Shown here piece after piece: positions 35,891-47,548 of a stretch of 64,000 nucleotides of DNA. Made by a program: the position numbers and the translations under genes. How positions within the stretch are numbered: position 1 is the stretch's first letter; every line of letters begins with the position of its first letter. A model generated the notes under the pieces. It did no database searches, had not been told where the DNA came from, and was given only the letters and a program-made list of their open reading frames with translations. This stretch comes from Heloderma charlesbogerti (lineage: Eukaryota; Chordata; Lepidosauria; Squamata; Helodermatidae): assembly GCA_026122225.1 (NCBI GenBank), contig JANEZZ010001871.1:620001-684000 (forward strand). The letters run 5' to 3'.

Positions 35891-37909
35891 ATTTTCCCAT
35901 GTACTTGGCCAGTGTCTTTGCTGTCCTGTTCTCCTGGGTGGCGGGGAGTGGGGTTGGGGGGCTGTTCATTTTGTCCATTTCACAGATAAGAAGTAATGAT
36001 AGGGGTGTCTGTTATGCGCACTTATAATTATCTTGCTGCACTGAGATTTTCCACAAGTACTCATTGTATAAGCAGGATTCGTGCAAGTCTCCCAACCATA
36101 GGGCCAGACTTTCTACAAGGCAACCCCTGGCAATTGCCCAGATCAGTGTGTTTGCTTCTACTTTCTAGTACTTTCTCTTCCCAGTGGTACATGCTCTGCT
36201 GCTCAGGATCAGCAGAAAAAAGAAAGGCTGGATAGAGGGCTTAATGTTACCAGGCACAAAGATAGGCCAGGCGACAGACTCTCCCAGAATTAGTGCAGAA
36301 AAGGCAAACATGGACTGCCCTTTCACCAGATGGCCCCCAGGAACCACATCTTGCATGTTTCTCCATCCTCTGATCAGGCCCTGCTAAGTACTTTACTTTG
36401 GTTTGCATTTTTCTGACACATTTCTGTAGAGATTTGGCTCATTTGATCTTAAGTGTGTCCACAAACAATTGCGTGCACACACACACAGGTTTCTGTGCAT
36501 GTTGATATGGATTTTTTTAAAAAACTTTTTTTTACCTTCTCAGGGGATTAATGCAAAAACAAAAAACAAAGTATAACCTGTAAGCATCTGACATTCTGAA
36601 TACTTTTGACGACTAATATCTTTGGTGAGAAGTGGTCTTTTTTAACCCAATGATCTATCAAGTATTTTTGGATAATACTGTCATCACTGTAAATAGATAA
36701 TATAAATCTTTTGTTATCAGCTATTTGCTTTTCTAGCCAAGGGAAATGTAGCTCACTTAGGAACAGTACAGATGGTATGTGCAGTGGTTTAGGTAATGGA
36801 AATATTACTTTAATGTCAGACGTGCCTCTTGCTATGCAGTAAAATACCACAGTCATTGATTCATAGAGATGCTTTCCTTTTAATTACACATCTGATATGA
36901 ATGGGATTTAAAGTTGTATTATGTCATAGATGAAGTAATCACAGAACATTCTAGAAGGAGCCATTTCCGTCCAAATTCCTCAGTGACTGAAGAAATGAGA
37001 AATTCTATATCACCATCTACCCAGTAATATAAGCAGTATGTAGAGGCAAGGTCATTATTCACGGAATTTGCCCTTTTCTGCCATTTGAAGCTTTTCAGTT
37101 AATTAATTAAAACTTTTAAAATGAGAAGTGTGGTGGGGCTTGTGTGTTTTGTTTTTGCACAATACGACATTGTATGCCCTTCTAACTCAGGAATAACCTG
37201 TATTTTTCTAAAATGCCACACTGGGAACTAGCTGTGCTTCATTCTGGCTACCATAAAAGAAGTAATCCTTATGAAACCAAGATCCTGCGCCAGAATTAAT
37301 CCCTGTCATTTAAGCAACTTCAGATGGTTTTGCCAGACGTGAATTTGCCCCATTTACTCTACGATGGTCATTAAATTTTAGTGCTTGCATCAGGCTGTAA
37401 TAAATTGAGAAAGCACTTTAGGTTTTACACAATCTCTTTTGAAGGGAGATATTATTGACACCCTGCTCTCTCTCACTCACTGGTTCTTAAATATGGCCCT
37501 GGGTTTGTGGAACTCTGTGTGCTTTCCAACTAGTGTCGAGCAAGGAGGTCATGAGCAACAAAACAATTAGGATGAAATCATGAGCTACATTTGTAAACGA
37601 GGGAGCAGGCTTCTTGGCAGTGTGTCAGCAGCGAGAGAGCTGAAGTCCGGAGTGCACATCCCACTCTCTTCTGCTCGAGTCACTCATCTGTGTTTATATG
37701 AGTAACAGAGCAGCTGGGGGGGGGAGAGGATTTGTAAGCACCAAGCAAATACTCCAAGTGTTCATTCTGTGTAAGACTGACATGCACACTGAGTCGAGAC
37801 TTCCAGGGATGTAGAGTGCGCACGGTCATATGCTGTAGCATTCATGAGTAGAGAGATAAATCAAGCAGATGTTTGTCGACTGGAATGGGTAATAATGTCT
37901 TTTTACCCT

Positions 37910-37944
<35 letters not shown>

Positions 37945-39218
37945 ATTTTGCATGCCAGCTTCAGATGACAACCTCAGAGTTGCTTTCTAAAACACTTAAT
38001 GACAGTGCTGAAGCATGAAACATTTCAGGGGTAGGGGCGAGGGGGATGGGTAAGACTTTTGCTTTTAAACTGAGGGCGGTGGGCTTGTTTTGTTTTCATT
38101 CTTCCCTTGAACCACCGCCAGCAGGAAACTGTTATTTCAGAGCATCAGTATCAAATTATAGCAGACTTGCATCTGAGAGCTAATTAAAATGTAAAATGTC
38201 CTGAAACCACTTGTGTGACAAATGTAAGATTAGAAACAATTAGAAAGCCACTCGAGAGGTTTGTGGTGTTTAGATTTCTGACATTATTATAATCGTCCCT
38301 AGAAGTAATGAAAACAATGGTTACTTTAAAAGAGAGAGGTTTGCAGCAAGTTATCTCCACTATAATCCCAAGTTAATGATTGTTTATCGTTTTTAATGTC
38401 GTTGAAGTCTGGTGGCTGAGCACATAGAGATCACTTTTCATACTGAACAAAACAACTACTTCATACTTTTTTCCCATAGATTTGTCATAATCAGCATGGT
38501 GTGTGTGTGTTAAAGACAGCTAAGTTTAAACTTTCCTTGTATGACCCATATATACCACTTTTCAAAAGCAAACTCAGAATGGCTTGATTTTCTATACTAT
38601 AACATCTCTGGACTCTCTTAATAAAGACCATTGCCATGTTACATTAAGCACCGATTTAGTAAAGTGAGGATTTCATTTGCATTCGTCTCATGCCATACAT
38701 GTGGAACTGTACAGTACGGAAGTACTAGTCTTTTATTCTGTTCCTTGTGCTGAATCTGCAAATAGTTGCTTTTTTGTAACTTAGAAGATCTTTGCCAGAA
38801 ATAAATGTTGCCTAATCAAATACCTTCTACTCTAAGGAAATTGCCAGAAAAGGGAATTCAGTTAATGCCTACATATTACAGAACCGTGTGTTTGTGTGTG
38901 GATGTCTGTGATGTTCACCAATCTGCTGTTTTGTATTTTTGTTTTGCAAGAGAGCAATTTGTGCTTTCTCAACATTCTTTTGGATCCTTATTAGATGTAA
39001 GCAGCAACCAGTTAGCTTGGGGTGTTGGGTGGGAATATAATATAAAAATAAGTGACCTAGAAACATCTGAACTACTGGTGATGGCCTTATATATTATAGG
39101 GGAAATGCATATGCTTCATATCCTTGTTCTTGAAAACTACTCAGCTACTGAAGAGTGTTCTGTTTTGTTACCCCTTTGTAAGAAATTGTGCTGAAATTGT
39201 TGCCTGTTTGTTTTTCAG
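35891..39218. other. Intron upstream of the first visible ARID5B exon; candidate conserved noncoding DNA
   Basis: Repeat-poor from about 36900 to 38500, apart from a (GT)n run at 37914-37940. The blocks 37560-37870 and 38130-38420 are complex, low in repeats and rich in AATTAG/TAAT motifs, so they are candidate enhancers of the ARID5B locus. The last 20 bases before 39219 are a pyrimidine-rich acceptor tract ending cag. Confidence 0.4.
37914..37940. repeat. (GT)n microsatellite
   Basis: About 13 perfect GT units. Confidence 0.95.
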
Positions 39219-39331
39219 CGCCAAATCTTAAAGGCAGACCACGCAAAAAGAAGCCATGCCCACAGAGAAGAGATTCACTCAATGGCATTAAAGATTCCAA
39301 TAATAATTGTGAAGGCAAAGCTGTTGCCAAG
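39219..39331 (+). CDS. ARID5B: ARID5B internal coding exon (AT-hook-like basic segment)
   Basis: Coding exon of ARID5B (MRF2), a nuclear DNA-binding transcriptional coregulator known as a partner of the histone demethylase PHF2. A tract 'tgtttgtttttcag' precedes it and 'gtaagcc' follows, both consensus. The exon is 113 nt. Its first two bases complete a codon begun in the previous exon (phase 1) and it ends on a whole codon. It encodes APNLKGRPRKKKP, then QRRDSLNGIKDSNNN and CEGKAVAK. KGRPRKKK is an AT-hook-like GRP core with flanking basic residues, likely also a nuclear localisation signal. From recall, this corresponds to roughly residue 245 onward of the approximately 1190-residue human protein, just before the ARID domain, with only a few substitutions in the DSLNG and NNNCEG parts. 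The preceding exon was not found in the 39 kb upstream, implying a very large intron, as expected for this gene. Confidence 0.93.
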
Positions 39332-39634
39332 GTAAGCCACTTAGTAATTTTCATCAAACTTCATTTTGGATACAGTTTTGCCTTTGTTTTCCAGCATAGC
39401 ATTTCAAAGTAGGCATACCTTGTATGCAAAGGAAACAGATTGTAGTTAACTGCAGTTGTTTGGATGGCTGCCCCCTCCCCGTTTTTTATTAATTTTAGAT
39501 TGCCTTGGTATAAGCCATTAATAGGGCCATCAGTCTATTAGGTGGTTATTATAAGAATATTGGCAAAAGAATCTTGATTTAAAGCTGTAGATGAGATCTA
39601 CTGTGGTTATCTTGAACACCCAACCATTGCTTCC
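39332..39634. other. Start of the 11.7 kb ARID5B intron
   Basis: Begins at the GT donor. No feature recognised. Confidence 0.6.
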
Positions 39635-39830
39635 TCCAATATTTATTTAATTATTTAAATTTATATCCTGTCTTTCATCCAAGGAGCTCAATGGGGTTGG
39701 GGGTTACATAGTTCTTCATTTTTTTCCTCACAACAAGAGGTCAAACAGTAAACTTCATGGTTGAGTGAGGATTTGAACCTGGGTCTTTCCAGTCCTACTA
39801 GTCTGACCTTCAACTATACCACATAAAAAA
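39635..39830 (-). mobile_element. MIR/CORE-like tRNA SINE, reversed
   Basis: On the minus strand: tRNA-like head with 'ggttcaaatcctcactcaac' (about 39758-39777), a short body, and the LINE-like tail 'gagctccttggatgaaagac' followed by an ATAAATTTAAATAAT end. Same general family as 14581-14720, inserted about 300 bp downstream of the exon and opposite to the gene. Confidence 0.6.
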
Positions 39831-41438
39831 ATAAACTGCTCAAAGCCCTTCTCACTTACCTTTTAGATACAATCTGAAAATAACAATGTATGTAATGTGA
39901 ACTGCCTTTTCAATATTGGATTCCCCCAAACACATATAAAATTTTATCTAGGACAACACTGAGGTTCTGCCTTTAAAAAGGTCAAGACAGAAATTGAGAG
40001 TAAATGTTAATGTTCTAGATCACTTCTTTAAAATACATTCCCTTCTGCTTGAACAATGCATGGGTCGCAGATTACTAAGAGTTGATTCACATACACATGT
40101 TCATCACTTGAAACATCAAGTGATGACTTTTATGCATGAGTGATCCATCACAAACTCTACAGATATAATTTGCATATCATCTCCTGTCACCTCAAACAAA
40201 ATAGTTTTCAGTGAAGTCAGAGGCACAGCAGCACACATTATAATGATCATACAGACTGCTAGAAAAATGGTGTCCAGGTTCTGACTTTCCCCACTATGGT
40301 TGTAACATATAGCACTTAGCTGTTATGTTATTTTGATGCTTTGTGCACAAAATTTCCATGTCAGCATCTGCTGCCTATCAGAAGGCAGAATCCAGGCATT
40401 TCTGCATGAACATTCTAACATGAGTTTTGTGTTTATAGTGTAAACTGCCCTCTATTTAATCCATCCAGCTCCTGGGCATTTCCCAGGAGCTCCCCCTACT
40501 CCATGGGAAGGTCTGGTGACAAGGGCAGCCAAGCACATTCCAGCAGGGGTGTCCCACCTCCCCCCACCCACTCCACCAGCCTTTCCTGAGGTAAGGGCTA
40601 GAGTGGCCTTTGGGGCACCACAGCTGAAAGGTGCTCTGAACACCTCCTGACAGCACCATCCAACCCTCCCCCACCTGCTGTTCCTGCTCCAGCAGAAATA
40701 TTCTTTGATTGAAGGAGCAGATGTTTGTCTTAACCTGCTTCCCTCTCGAGGCAGTATTGTTCCTGTTAGTCAGTGTATCCCAACCTGAGTAGCCAGAGTT
40801 TCAGGAGATGGCAAGACCTCAACAATACCTTCCTAAGCATTACAAAATCTGTATTTATTTATGATAGTAATACAATTAAAACATTTAATACAATTAATTA
40901 ATAAATAGGGGCCACAGTTAACTAATCAATGCAGTTAATTAATTAGTTGATTAATACCTGTGGCCCCTAGTTGATTTTTTTCTGTGGGTCAGTTGTACTT
41001 GATAGGGGAAAAAGGTTCCTCACCCCTCCCTGATCAAGAGGCAAGAAATCATGATGAACTTGCATTGTGAACCAGCCCTATATATTACTGCTTGTACCAC
41101 CAAGCACTAATCTTGTATGTATCCTCCATTTTTATCATGAAGAGTTGTGTGGGCCCCATTGAAATGAATGGCTGCTATGTGGCAGGTTAGTGGAGTGCGT
41201 GCTATAGGATCATGGAGATAAAATCATCAGCCTATACACTTTGATTTCATTTCTGAGGCTTCTATAGAGCTGCTTTCAGTGATGTAATACCTATTTTGCC
41301 AGTGTGTACTTCAGGTTGATGTTTCGATCTGTACATTTTAAAAGCTGTTCAAACACAAGTGCCTACTTCCAATCAACTCATTTGTCTTGTCCAAATTGTG
41401 TGATCTAGGGTTGTCAACTTTGTTTTCTGCCAGGGCAT
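39831..41438. other. Intron sequence with a 64-bp palindrome
   Basis: At 40906-40969 the arms 'taggggccacagttaactaa' and 'ttaatacctgtggccccta' form a palindrome around an AATTAATTAG centre, probably a miniature element. The GC-rich stretch 40450-40690 shows no homology I recognise. Confidence 0.45.
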
Positions 41439-41735
41439 CTATCCTTGGAAATGGCGCATTGTATACAGAAATGTATCAGATAAAGATTTTTCAGTAATTT
41501 CATCTCCATCCTGGGGTGGTAGGAAATCCACTTGCCATTCAATTTTTAAAGGCCCTGCAGTAAACATTTTTGGCAGTCCTGGCTCATACAGTTTGGACAA
41601 GACAAATGGCAACTTGATTGCAAGGTTATCTGCCCCTTCCAAAGAAAAGTTCCATAATTTAGAAAATACTTTAACTACAGGAAAATTTACCATGGTTGTG
41701 AATATCCCTTTTGGGACTACAGAGAATTTTGTGTA
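41439..41735 (-). pseudogene. Unassigned antisense open frame with protein-like composition
   Basis: On the minus strand an uninterrupted frame runs from about 41735 to the TAG at 41441-41439. From the internal ATG at 41693 it encodes 84 residues, and extended upstream about 98. It has a balanced, globular-protein composition: FPVVKVFSKLWNF, then LPFVLSKLYEPGLPKMF, then LKIEWQVDFLPPQDGDE. That contrasts with the Ser/Cys/Leu-rich noise frames elsewhere. I do not recognise the family. Just upstream on that strand is an acceptor-like tract 'ctacacaaaattctctgtag', but no convincing GT donor follows the stop. It could be a retroposed gene fragment, a transposon-derived coding piece, or an exon of an antisense gene. 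A stop three codons upstream of the extended region argues for a fragment. Low confidence that it is functional. Confidence 0.35.
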
Positions 41736-43427
41736 GAATAAATCTCACCTCTCATACTTTTTATGGTGTTTAGGCTTTGTTTGCTGGAGGTGGTGAAGGT
41801 GGCAGTATTCATATTGAATGTCTTGAAATGATGGGAGGCTTAAGAAGGTCAAATGGCTGTGTTATATTCTATGTCACATTTACTGTGATTAAATTATTAT
41901 AGTTGTCTCCTTGATATTTCACTGATTCTAACATATTGACACAGTGATTGCAGAAACCAAACCTGAAAGTTAAAATAATGAAAACTTGTAATTAATTTTA
42001 CATTACTCAGTTTTATGTGGGCTGTTGTGTGTAAGAAGATCTACTGGTGTCATGTTTTAAAGAGATGTTGGTTAAAAAACTGATTTTTGATGTTTGAAAC
42101 TCTGTAAAACATTATATGACTTTCTCAGGTTTCCATTGCTGAGGCGTGCATAAAAGTTCAAAGAGCCTGCTGTGCAGATGCTCTACTTTTGTTGAATGTT
42201 TTTAAACTGCTCAAAGGACAGGTTATCATCTGCCTTCCACAACTTGCCCTTCATCAACCTGGTATAAAAAATATTAAAAATATTCTAAGCAGAGTATCCT
42301 CTATATATAAAACAGCATGTCAGAGGACCATTAAAAACAACCACAAAGCTGACCTTTTATTGATATGAGAGGTATCTGCTTGGTATTGCTTTGTCCATTC
42401 ATCCATTCCACATATCCCTTCTCGTCCCCTATCTTCTGGAAAGGCTTTTCTCAATGTGCCACCACCGTTGGACATGAAGTTGGCTATGTCTTATTGGCAG
42501 AAGTACCATTGTAGAACCCTTCTCCTCCTTCTGTACTATAGGGAGGGGGAGCTGCACACAGGGGATTCCCTTCTGAGTGGAGATAACAATGGGGATTCCT
42601 CTCCCTGCCTTCTCCTCAAGCTCCTCGTAGCCTCCAGGATGTGGGTCTTGGGGAGGGGGCAGAGCTTGGGGAGCAGAAGGAACCCAAACCCCTGCAGGCC
42701 AGAGGTTCCCTATTCCTGTTCTGAAGACCTGCCTAGTTCACTTACTTAGAAGCCTTAGCTTAGCACATGATAAACACTTCCTTGTTGTTTCAGGAGGTTT
42801 ATGGAGAAATGTGAAAATATATTTTCATTAAGTGGCTTTATTGTATTTTTTATGGAGTTGTAGTGGCTATATCTATATTTAATTGTTTGCTTGTTTTTAT
42901 TTAGTATATTGTAACCTGCTTTCTGCAGGCTAGAAACTAAACAAATGAATAAATTGCATCATTCATTAGCCTAGCCAGGATATTGAAACTTGTGCTGAAC
43001 ATCCTTGAATGAATAATGAAGTTGTATCCTATTTGGGAGCAGTAATCATGTCATAATCAACCCCATTGCCTTTGGTTCATGCATTCTGTTGGCGGTGATG
43101 CTGTAACACTGTGGAGAAGGAGCAGTGTAAGCCCTTCCCTTCTGTCATGTAGAAAGCGTCAGTTGTGAATTGAAACCTCCACAAGAGGTTTTTGAGCTTC
43201 TTCCCCTCAAAAATGGGGGAGAAAGTAATCCAAGCTGGGCCTTCTCTGCATGATTGGGCACTCTCACAGAGCTTCACGTTGGAGTCTATCTGCTTGACTT
43301 GTGGTGTTCAAAATTGATAGACTATTATTTGAAGCAGGAGTTCAAATATTTTATCAACTTGGCAACGTTTGTTAGTGCCAGGCTAGTCTCCCGCTGAATA
43401 TTGGCCTTTGGCTGGCAACATTAAATC
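41736..43427. other. Intron sequence; possible LINE tail
   Basis: At about 42860-42960, 'tatattgtaacctgctttct' followed by 'aacaaatgaataaattg' resembles an L2-like 3' tail. Otherwise nothing recognised. Confidence 0.35.
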
Positions 43428-43562
43428 TAGGGTGGGCAGAAAGTACCTCTCTGGATATTTCGGACTTCAGCTCCCAGAAGCACTGGCCAGCACGGCTGAT
43501 GTCCAGGAATGCTGGGAGCTGAAGTCCAAAACACCTGGAGATCTAGTTTCTGCCCACCCCTG
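43428..43562. mobile_element. hAT-like palindromic MITE, copy B
   Basis: Ends 'agggtgggcaga' and 'tctgcccacccctg' are inverted repeats. The interior arms 'ggacttcagctcccag' and 'ctgggagctgaagtcc' pair perfectly. 135 bp. Same family layout as 10276-10413. Confidence 0.75.
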
Positions 43563-44564
43563 ATAAACCACCAATTTGAGCACTTGTTACTGGAGCCCAG
43601 CAGGCAAAATGTGGAGCAAGTGACAGCATAAGACTCCAAAATCCTTAGCAACCACTAGTGATCCTGGATGAATTCTGGCTGCACATCCTGCATAGGCCAT
43701 GCCCAGGTGTTAAATATCATATTTTAAGCTGTCATTGAGCAAAAAGCTTTTTAAGCTAGTAAGACTCCAGTTTCATTCAGATTGTTTACCTTTATCTGTG
43801 AGCAAATAATTCTGTGGACTTTATTACCTACCGTACAAAGGCATTTGGTTTTCTTTCAATAGGTCTGAATAAATTCCAGCTGGGTCAGCCTTTTAAATAA
43901 CTGAATTACAGTGCTGTATTTTATTATCCTAAGGCTCAAGTGTAGTGCTTAGGGATCTCAGATGCTCATAAGACCGATTTGTTGCTCTTACCGATGAGCT
44001 TTGCTCTTCCTGTAATGCCCTTGTGTTATGCCTTCAGGAATACAATATGGCATATATCAAGTTAGGAGGAGGAACTCATGTTTGGGAGATGAGGTTTCTA
44101 TTTTTATCTCAGAAGGAAGAGCTAGGTAACTTGTTCACTAGAAAGGGCCATGAAGGGAATGTAGTGTGAAGGCTGCTGCTAATTTGCATATTTGTTTGTA
44201 TGGGATTTATTTATTTATTTTAGGTTTTAAAACAGCCATATCCTGACTCATCAGAAACTTCAGGGTGGTTCTTGACAATAAAGGAGAAAATAAGCATAAT
44301 ATGCTGGCAGGTACCTAACTAAAATTCAAGTACATGTTGGTCCTGTTCTGCAGTTATAAGAAAACTGAGTCACACTCCACAAGGGTATAGCCAACACAAA
44401 GGTGCAGAACACATGTATTCTGCACAACAACCAGAAAGGTCAAAGGCCAAGTTTTGGCACACTTATAAGGAGCTTTTTTATAGTGAGTCTTATATTCAGG
44501 CTTATAGTGAGTCCTACCAATGGCTTTTCTAGTGAAAGACCGGTTATTCTGGATGTTAGTGGGT
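43563..44564. other. Intron sequence, no gene seen
   Basis: No recognised gene or repeat. Confidence 0.4.
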
Positions 44565-44690
44565 GTCCAGGGTCTCATTGCTAGCCCTCGTACCTGAGAT
44601 TCTTGTAACTGGAGATGCCAGGGATTGACCCAGGGAGCAAAGTAAATGCTCTTTCACCAAGCTGTGGTCTCTCACATTGAGTTACGGCAA
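44565..44690 (-). mobile_element. tRNA-derived SINE, head portion, reversed
   Basis: On the minus strand: 'gagaccacagcttggtgaaa', 'gagcatttactttgctccct', B-box-like 'gggtcaatccctggcatctc', then 'tgagaccctgg'. This is the head of the SINE family at 1185-1702. The CR1-like tail is absent. Confidence 0.6.
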
Positions 44691-45369
44691 AGGTCTTTTT
44701 ATAGTTCAACTATGTTCTCTTGAAAGCGATTACGAATGATTTCAGTGGAACAGCCTACCAAGTAAATGGTGCTTAAGATTGCAGCCTTAAGTTTGCTGAA
44801 CTTGTGTCAGCCCCAGGACCTAAATATGTGTGCAGCAGTTCAGAAGATGGAGGTGCACAGAGATATCCTCTGCAAGGTCGCTACATAAAGGTCACTACAT
44901 GGGTGAGAAAAGTTGTGTGAATCAACTTCATATGTAATGAAAACAATTATAGACTATGGGTAAGATATACGGAACTGAAATCTCTCTAGAAAATGTGTCC
45001 AAGAAGGCGCCTTCTTAATTTCCATGCTTTTTGTCCAGCTCTTTATGCCTTCTGGCTACCACAAAATCCAAATAGCACAAACCATGCAAATCCCTACTGA
45101 TCTGATTCCAAAAGACTGAATAAGAACTCTGGGATATATTCTGATAGTTGATGGTGTAAATTGTCTGTGTGTACATTAGTGGATGTGTGCAGAACTTTAA
45201 CTAGCGTAATCTAAACCAGAACCAATCTCTGTCCCCCTCCCAGTTCTGACTCCCCAAGTCCAAGTTATTCATTAGTCACAGTAGCAATTCCTATTGTCTT
45301 TCCCACGGTGGTGAATTTCTGCGAATTTCCCCTGGAAATACTTTAAGAACCCTTTCTGTTTTAAAATAT
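44691..45369. other. Intron sequence with a weak short-palindrome copy
   Basis: About 44735-44790 ('tgatttcagtggaacagcct..aagattgcagcc') is a decayed copy of the short palindromic family. Confidence 0.35.
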
Positions 45370-45455
45370 GCAATCTGATCCTATGCATGCTTACTCAGAA
45401 GCAAGTCCAACTGAATTAAATGGAACTTACTCTCAAGTAAGTTATAAGATAGTTG
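45370..45455. repeat. Short dispersed palindromic repeat, copy 7
   Basis: 'tgatcctatgcatgcttact' then 'cagaagcaagtccaactgaa', 'ttaaatggaacttactctca': the fullest copy of the family in the window. Confidence 0.65.
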
Positions 45456-47450
45456 CTTTGGAGTATTGACTGTTGACGATTTGATGTCCTTGGATACATT
45501 AACACTACTACCAAGAATCAAGCACCATACCAATTTCATATACTTTGTTTCAGTTATTAACTCATTTGTCATACCAAAGAAGTACTATTGACATTAATTT
45601 ACTTTCATATAAGTATCTCCCCACCACCACCACCATTTCCTGGGTATATTTAAGCTATCCATGTCTACTGATGTTTGTATTGAACTGTCTGGAAAACAAG
45701 GCTAGACATGGACAGAGGGGCATTTGTATAAGAAGAAAGGGTCTAAAAAATGGCTTCCAGATCAAGGAACATTTCCCAGGTTTTAGGAGGAAAATATAAA
45801 TCCTAGATGGGAAAAACTGGTGGAAACAATGAAATACAAACCTCAAATGATACATACCTTAAATAACTTTCCAACTAACAATACTGGGACACCCCCCTCC
45901 CCTGAAAGACAGTGCTGCATTCACACATAATGCTAAACCATGGTTTAGTGCTATGTGTATGGTCAGAAAGGAGCACCTCAAAATTTCAGACTTAGACACT
46001 CCTCCTCCTGTGTGACTGGCTGTAGGAATAAACCAGAATTCAGTTTCACTTTAGCAGATTCCTGTCAAACTAGGAAGCGTGGTTTAAAATAAACTCTCAT
46101 TAATTGCTAAACAACCCAACAACAAACCCTGGGTTCTTTTTGCTGGCTTGTTTAAAACAGAGTCTAGTTTGTTAAACTACAGTTGCTGGTTAGTACATGA
46201 CAAGAACCTAGGAATCTGCTGAAGCGAATTCTATCTTATTTCTCTTCCCACTGATGTGGGAGAAAGAGAGGAGAGGGAGGAGTGTGTGTGCCAGTGCTTT
46301 GTGCAGGACTCCTATCATGTATGTAGCTGTAAAAATTATGGTTTAGCATGGGGGTGCAAAAAGTGTGGCCCACCAGACACCCCACCCCCTTTCATCTGCT
46401 GCCACGGCAGCACTTCCTATCCCTTTTCACCAATCTTTCATCAGAGATAAGCAAGAGATTCCCTTGTAAACAAAGCAAGGGAATCTCTTCCCTTACCTCC
46501 ATCTCTGATGAGAGATTTGAGATAAGCAGCGACCATGCCAGGGGCACTGGGGTGGGGAGGAGGATGCAGCCCATCTCCCTTCCTCAGTGACACCGAACCA
46601 GCCCAGATTACTGGTTTACTGCTGAACATGCAAACGCACTGTGTGCTCTGGGCAGGAGGGATGATTAAATGTAGAGATTACAGCATAGTTCAGTAGAATG
46701 ATGCTGATGTGCTAGGGGTTACACCATGGTTCTTTAAAACACACACCTTGGGGCCATTCTCACAATGAAACCAGCATATCAAGAATATTTTTCTTAATAT
46801 CAGGTCTGGGCATGTTGGAGGAAACACATAAAATCATATAACAAGAGCAAGCAGAATATATATTTTTTTAAATAAAGAAAGAATAGGTGGTTGATGTGAG
46901 CCTTGCACTTCAGTCCCCTTCTGTCTGTGTCAAATTAAATCACACTGGCTTCAGTTGTACTTACTTGCATGTAAATATGTTCGGGTTTGGATGCTAAGCA
47001 TGGGAGATCTATGTTAAAATCCTCAATCTAAAATGAAGGGTTGGGTTGGGTGACAGATCTATATTTGTAAAATGGGAGTAACAACAACCTTCATCATGGT
47101 CTCAGTAAATGAACAGGTTCAATTGCCTTTTTAGCAGAGTTGACAATTTGGAATCCTCACCTCAGAATTTCATAATCCTCGGTTTTTGGAGAGAATTCAC
47201 ATTGGGATGGTAAGAGGGACTCCCAAGCTTCATGTTCTATTCTACCACTCCTTTTTCTCTCGGAGCAGCACTAAACCACCATCTTGACAAAGTGCCTGAG
47301 AGCAGTGAGCCCAAGCATATCTATTGTCCATAGCACCTCATCTAATTTAAAGGGGTGCCCCAGCATAGATTTTCCCACTTGTTTCTTTTTTGTAGATTAG
47401 CTTTTTATAAATTGCAGTTGTTAAATAATTTTGGCTCTGAAGTATACAGA
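45456..47450. other. Intron sequence with two weak inverted-repeat elements
   Basis: About 45914-46203 may be a hAT-like MITE: left end 'ctgcattcacacataatgc' with 'taaaccatggttta' inside, right end 'ttgctggttagtacatgac'. At 46439-46510 the arms 'catcagagat' and 'atctctgatg' close a hairpin whose inner stem is 'aagagattcccttg / caagggaatctctt'. No gene. Confidence 0.4.
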
Positions 47451-47494
<44 letters not shown>

Positions 47495-47548
47495 TGCACA
47501 CACACTCACATGCACACACACTCACATGCACACACTCACTCGCACGCA
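47451..47548. repeat. (CT)n(CA)n compound microsatellite
   Basis: Perfect CT run at 47453-47482, then CA with interspersed TG and CT to about 47548. The open frame through it (47355-47681) is an artefact of the repeat. Confidence 0.9.

Noticed and set aside
47451..47548. CRISPR-like array
   Set aside because: Spacers are absent. It is a dinucleotide microsatellite in a vertebrate intron.
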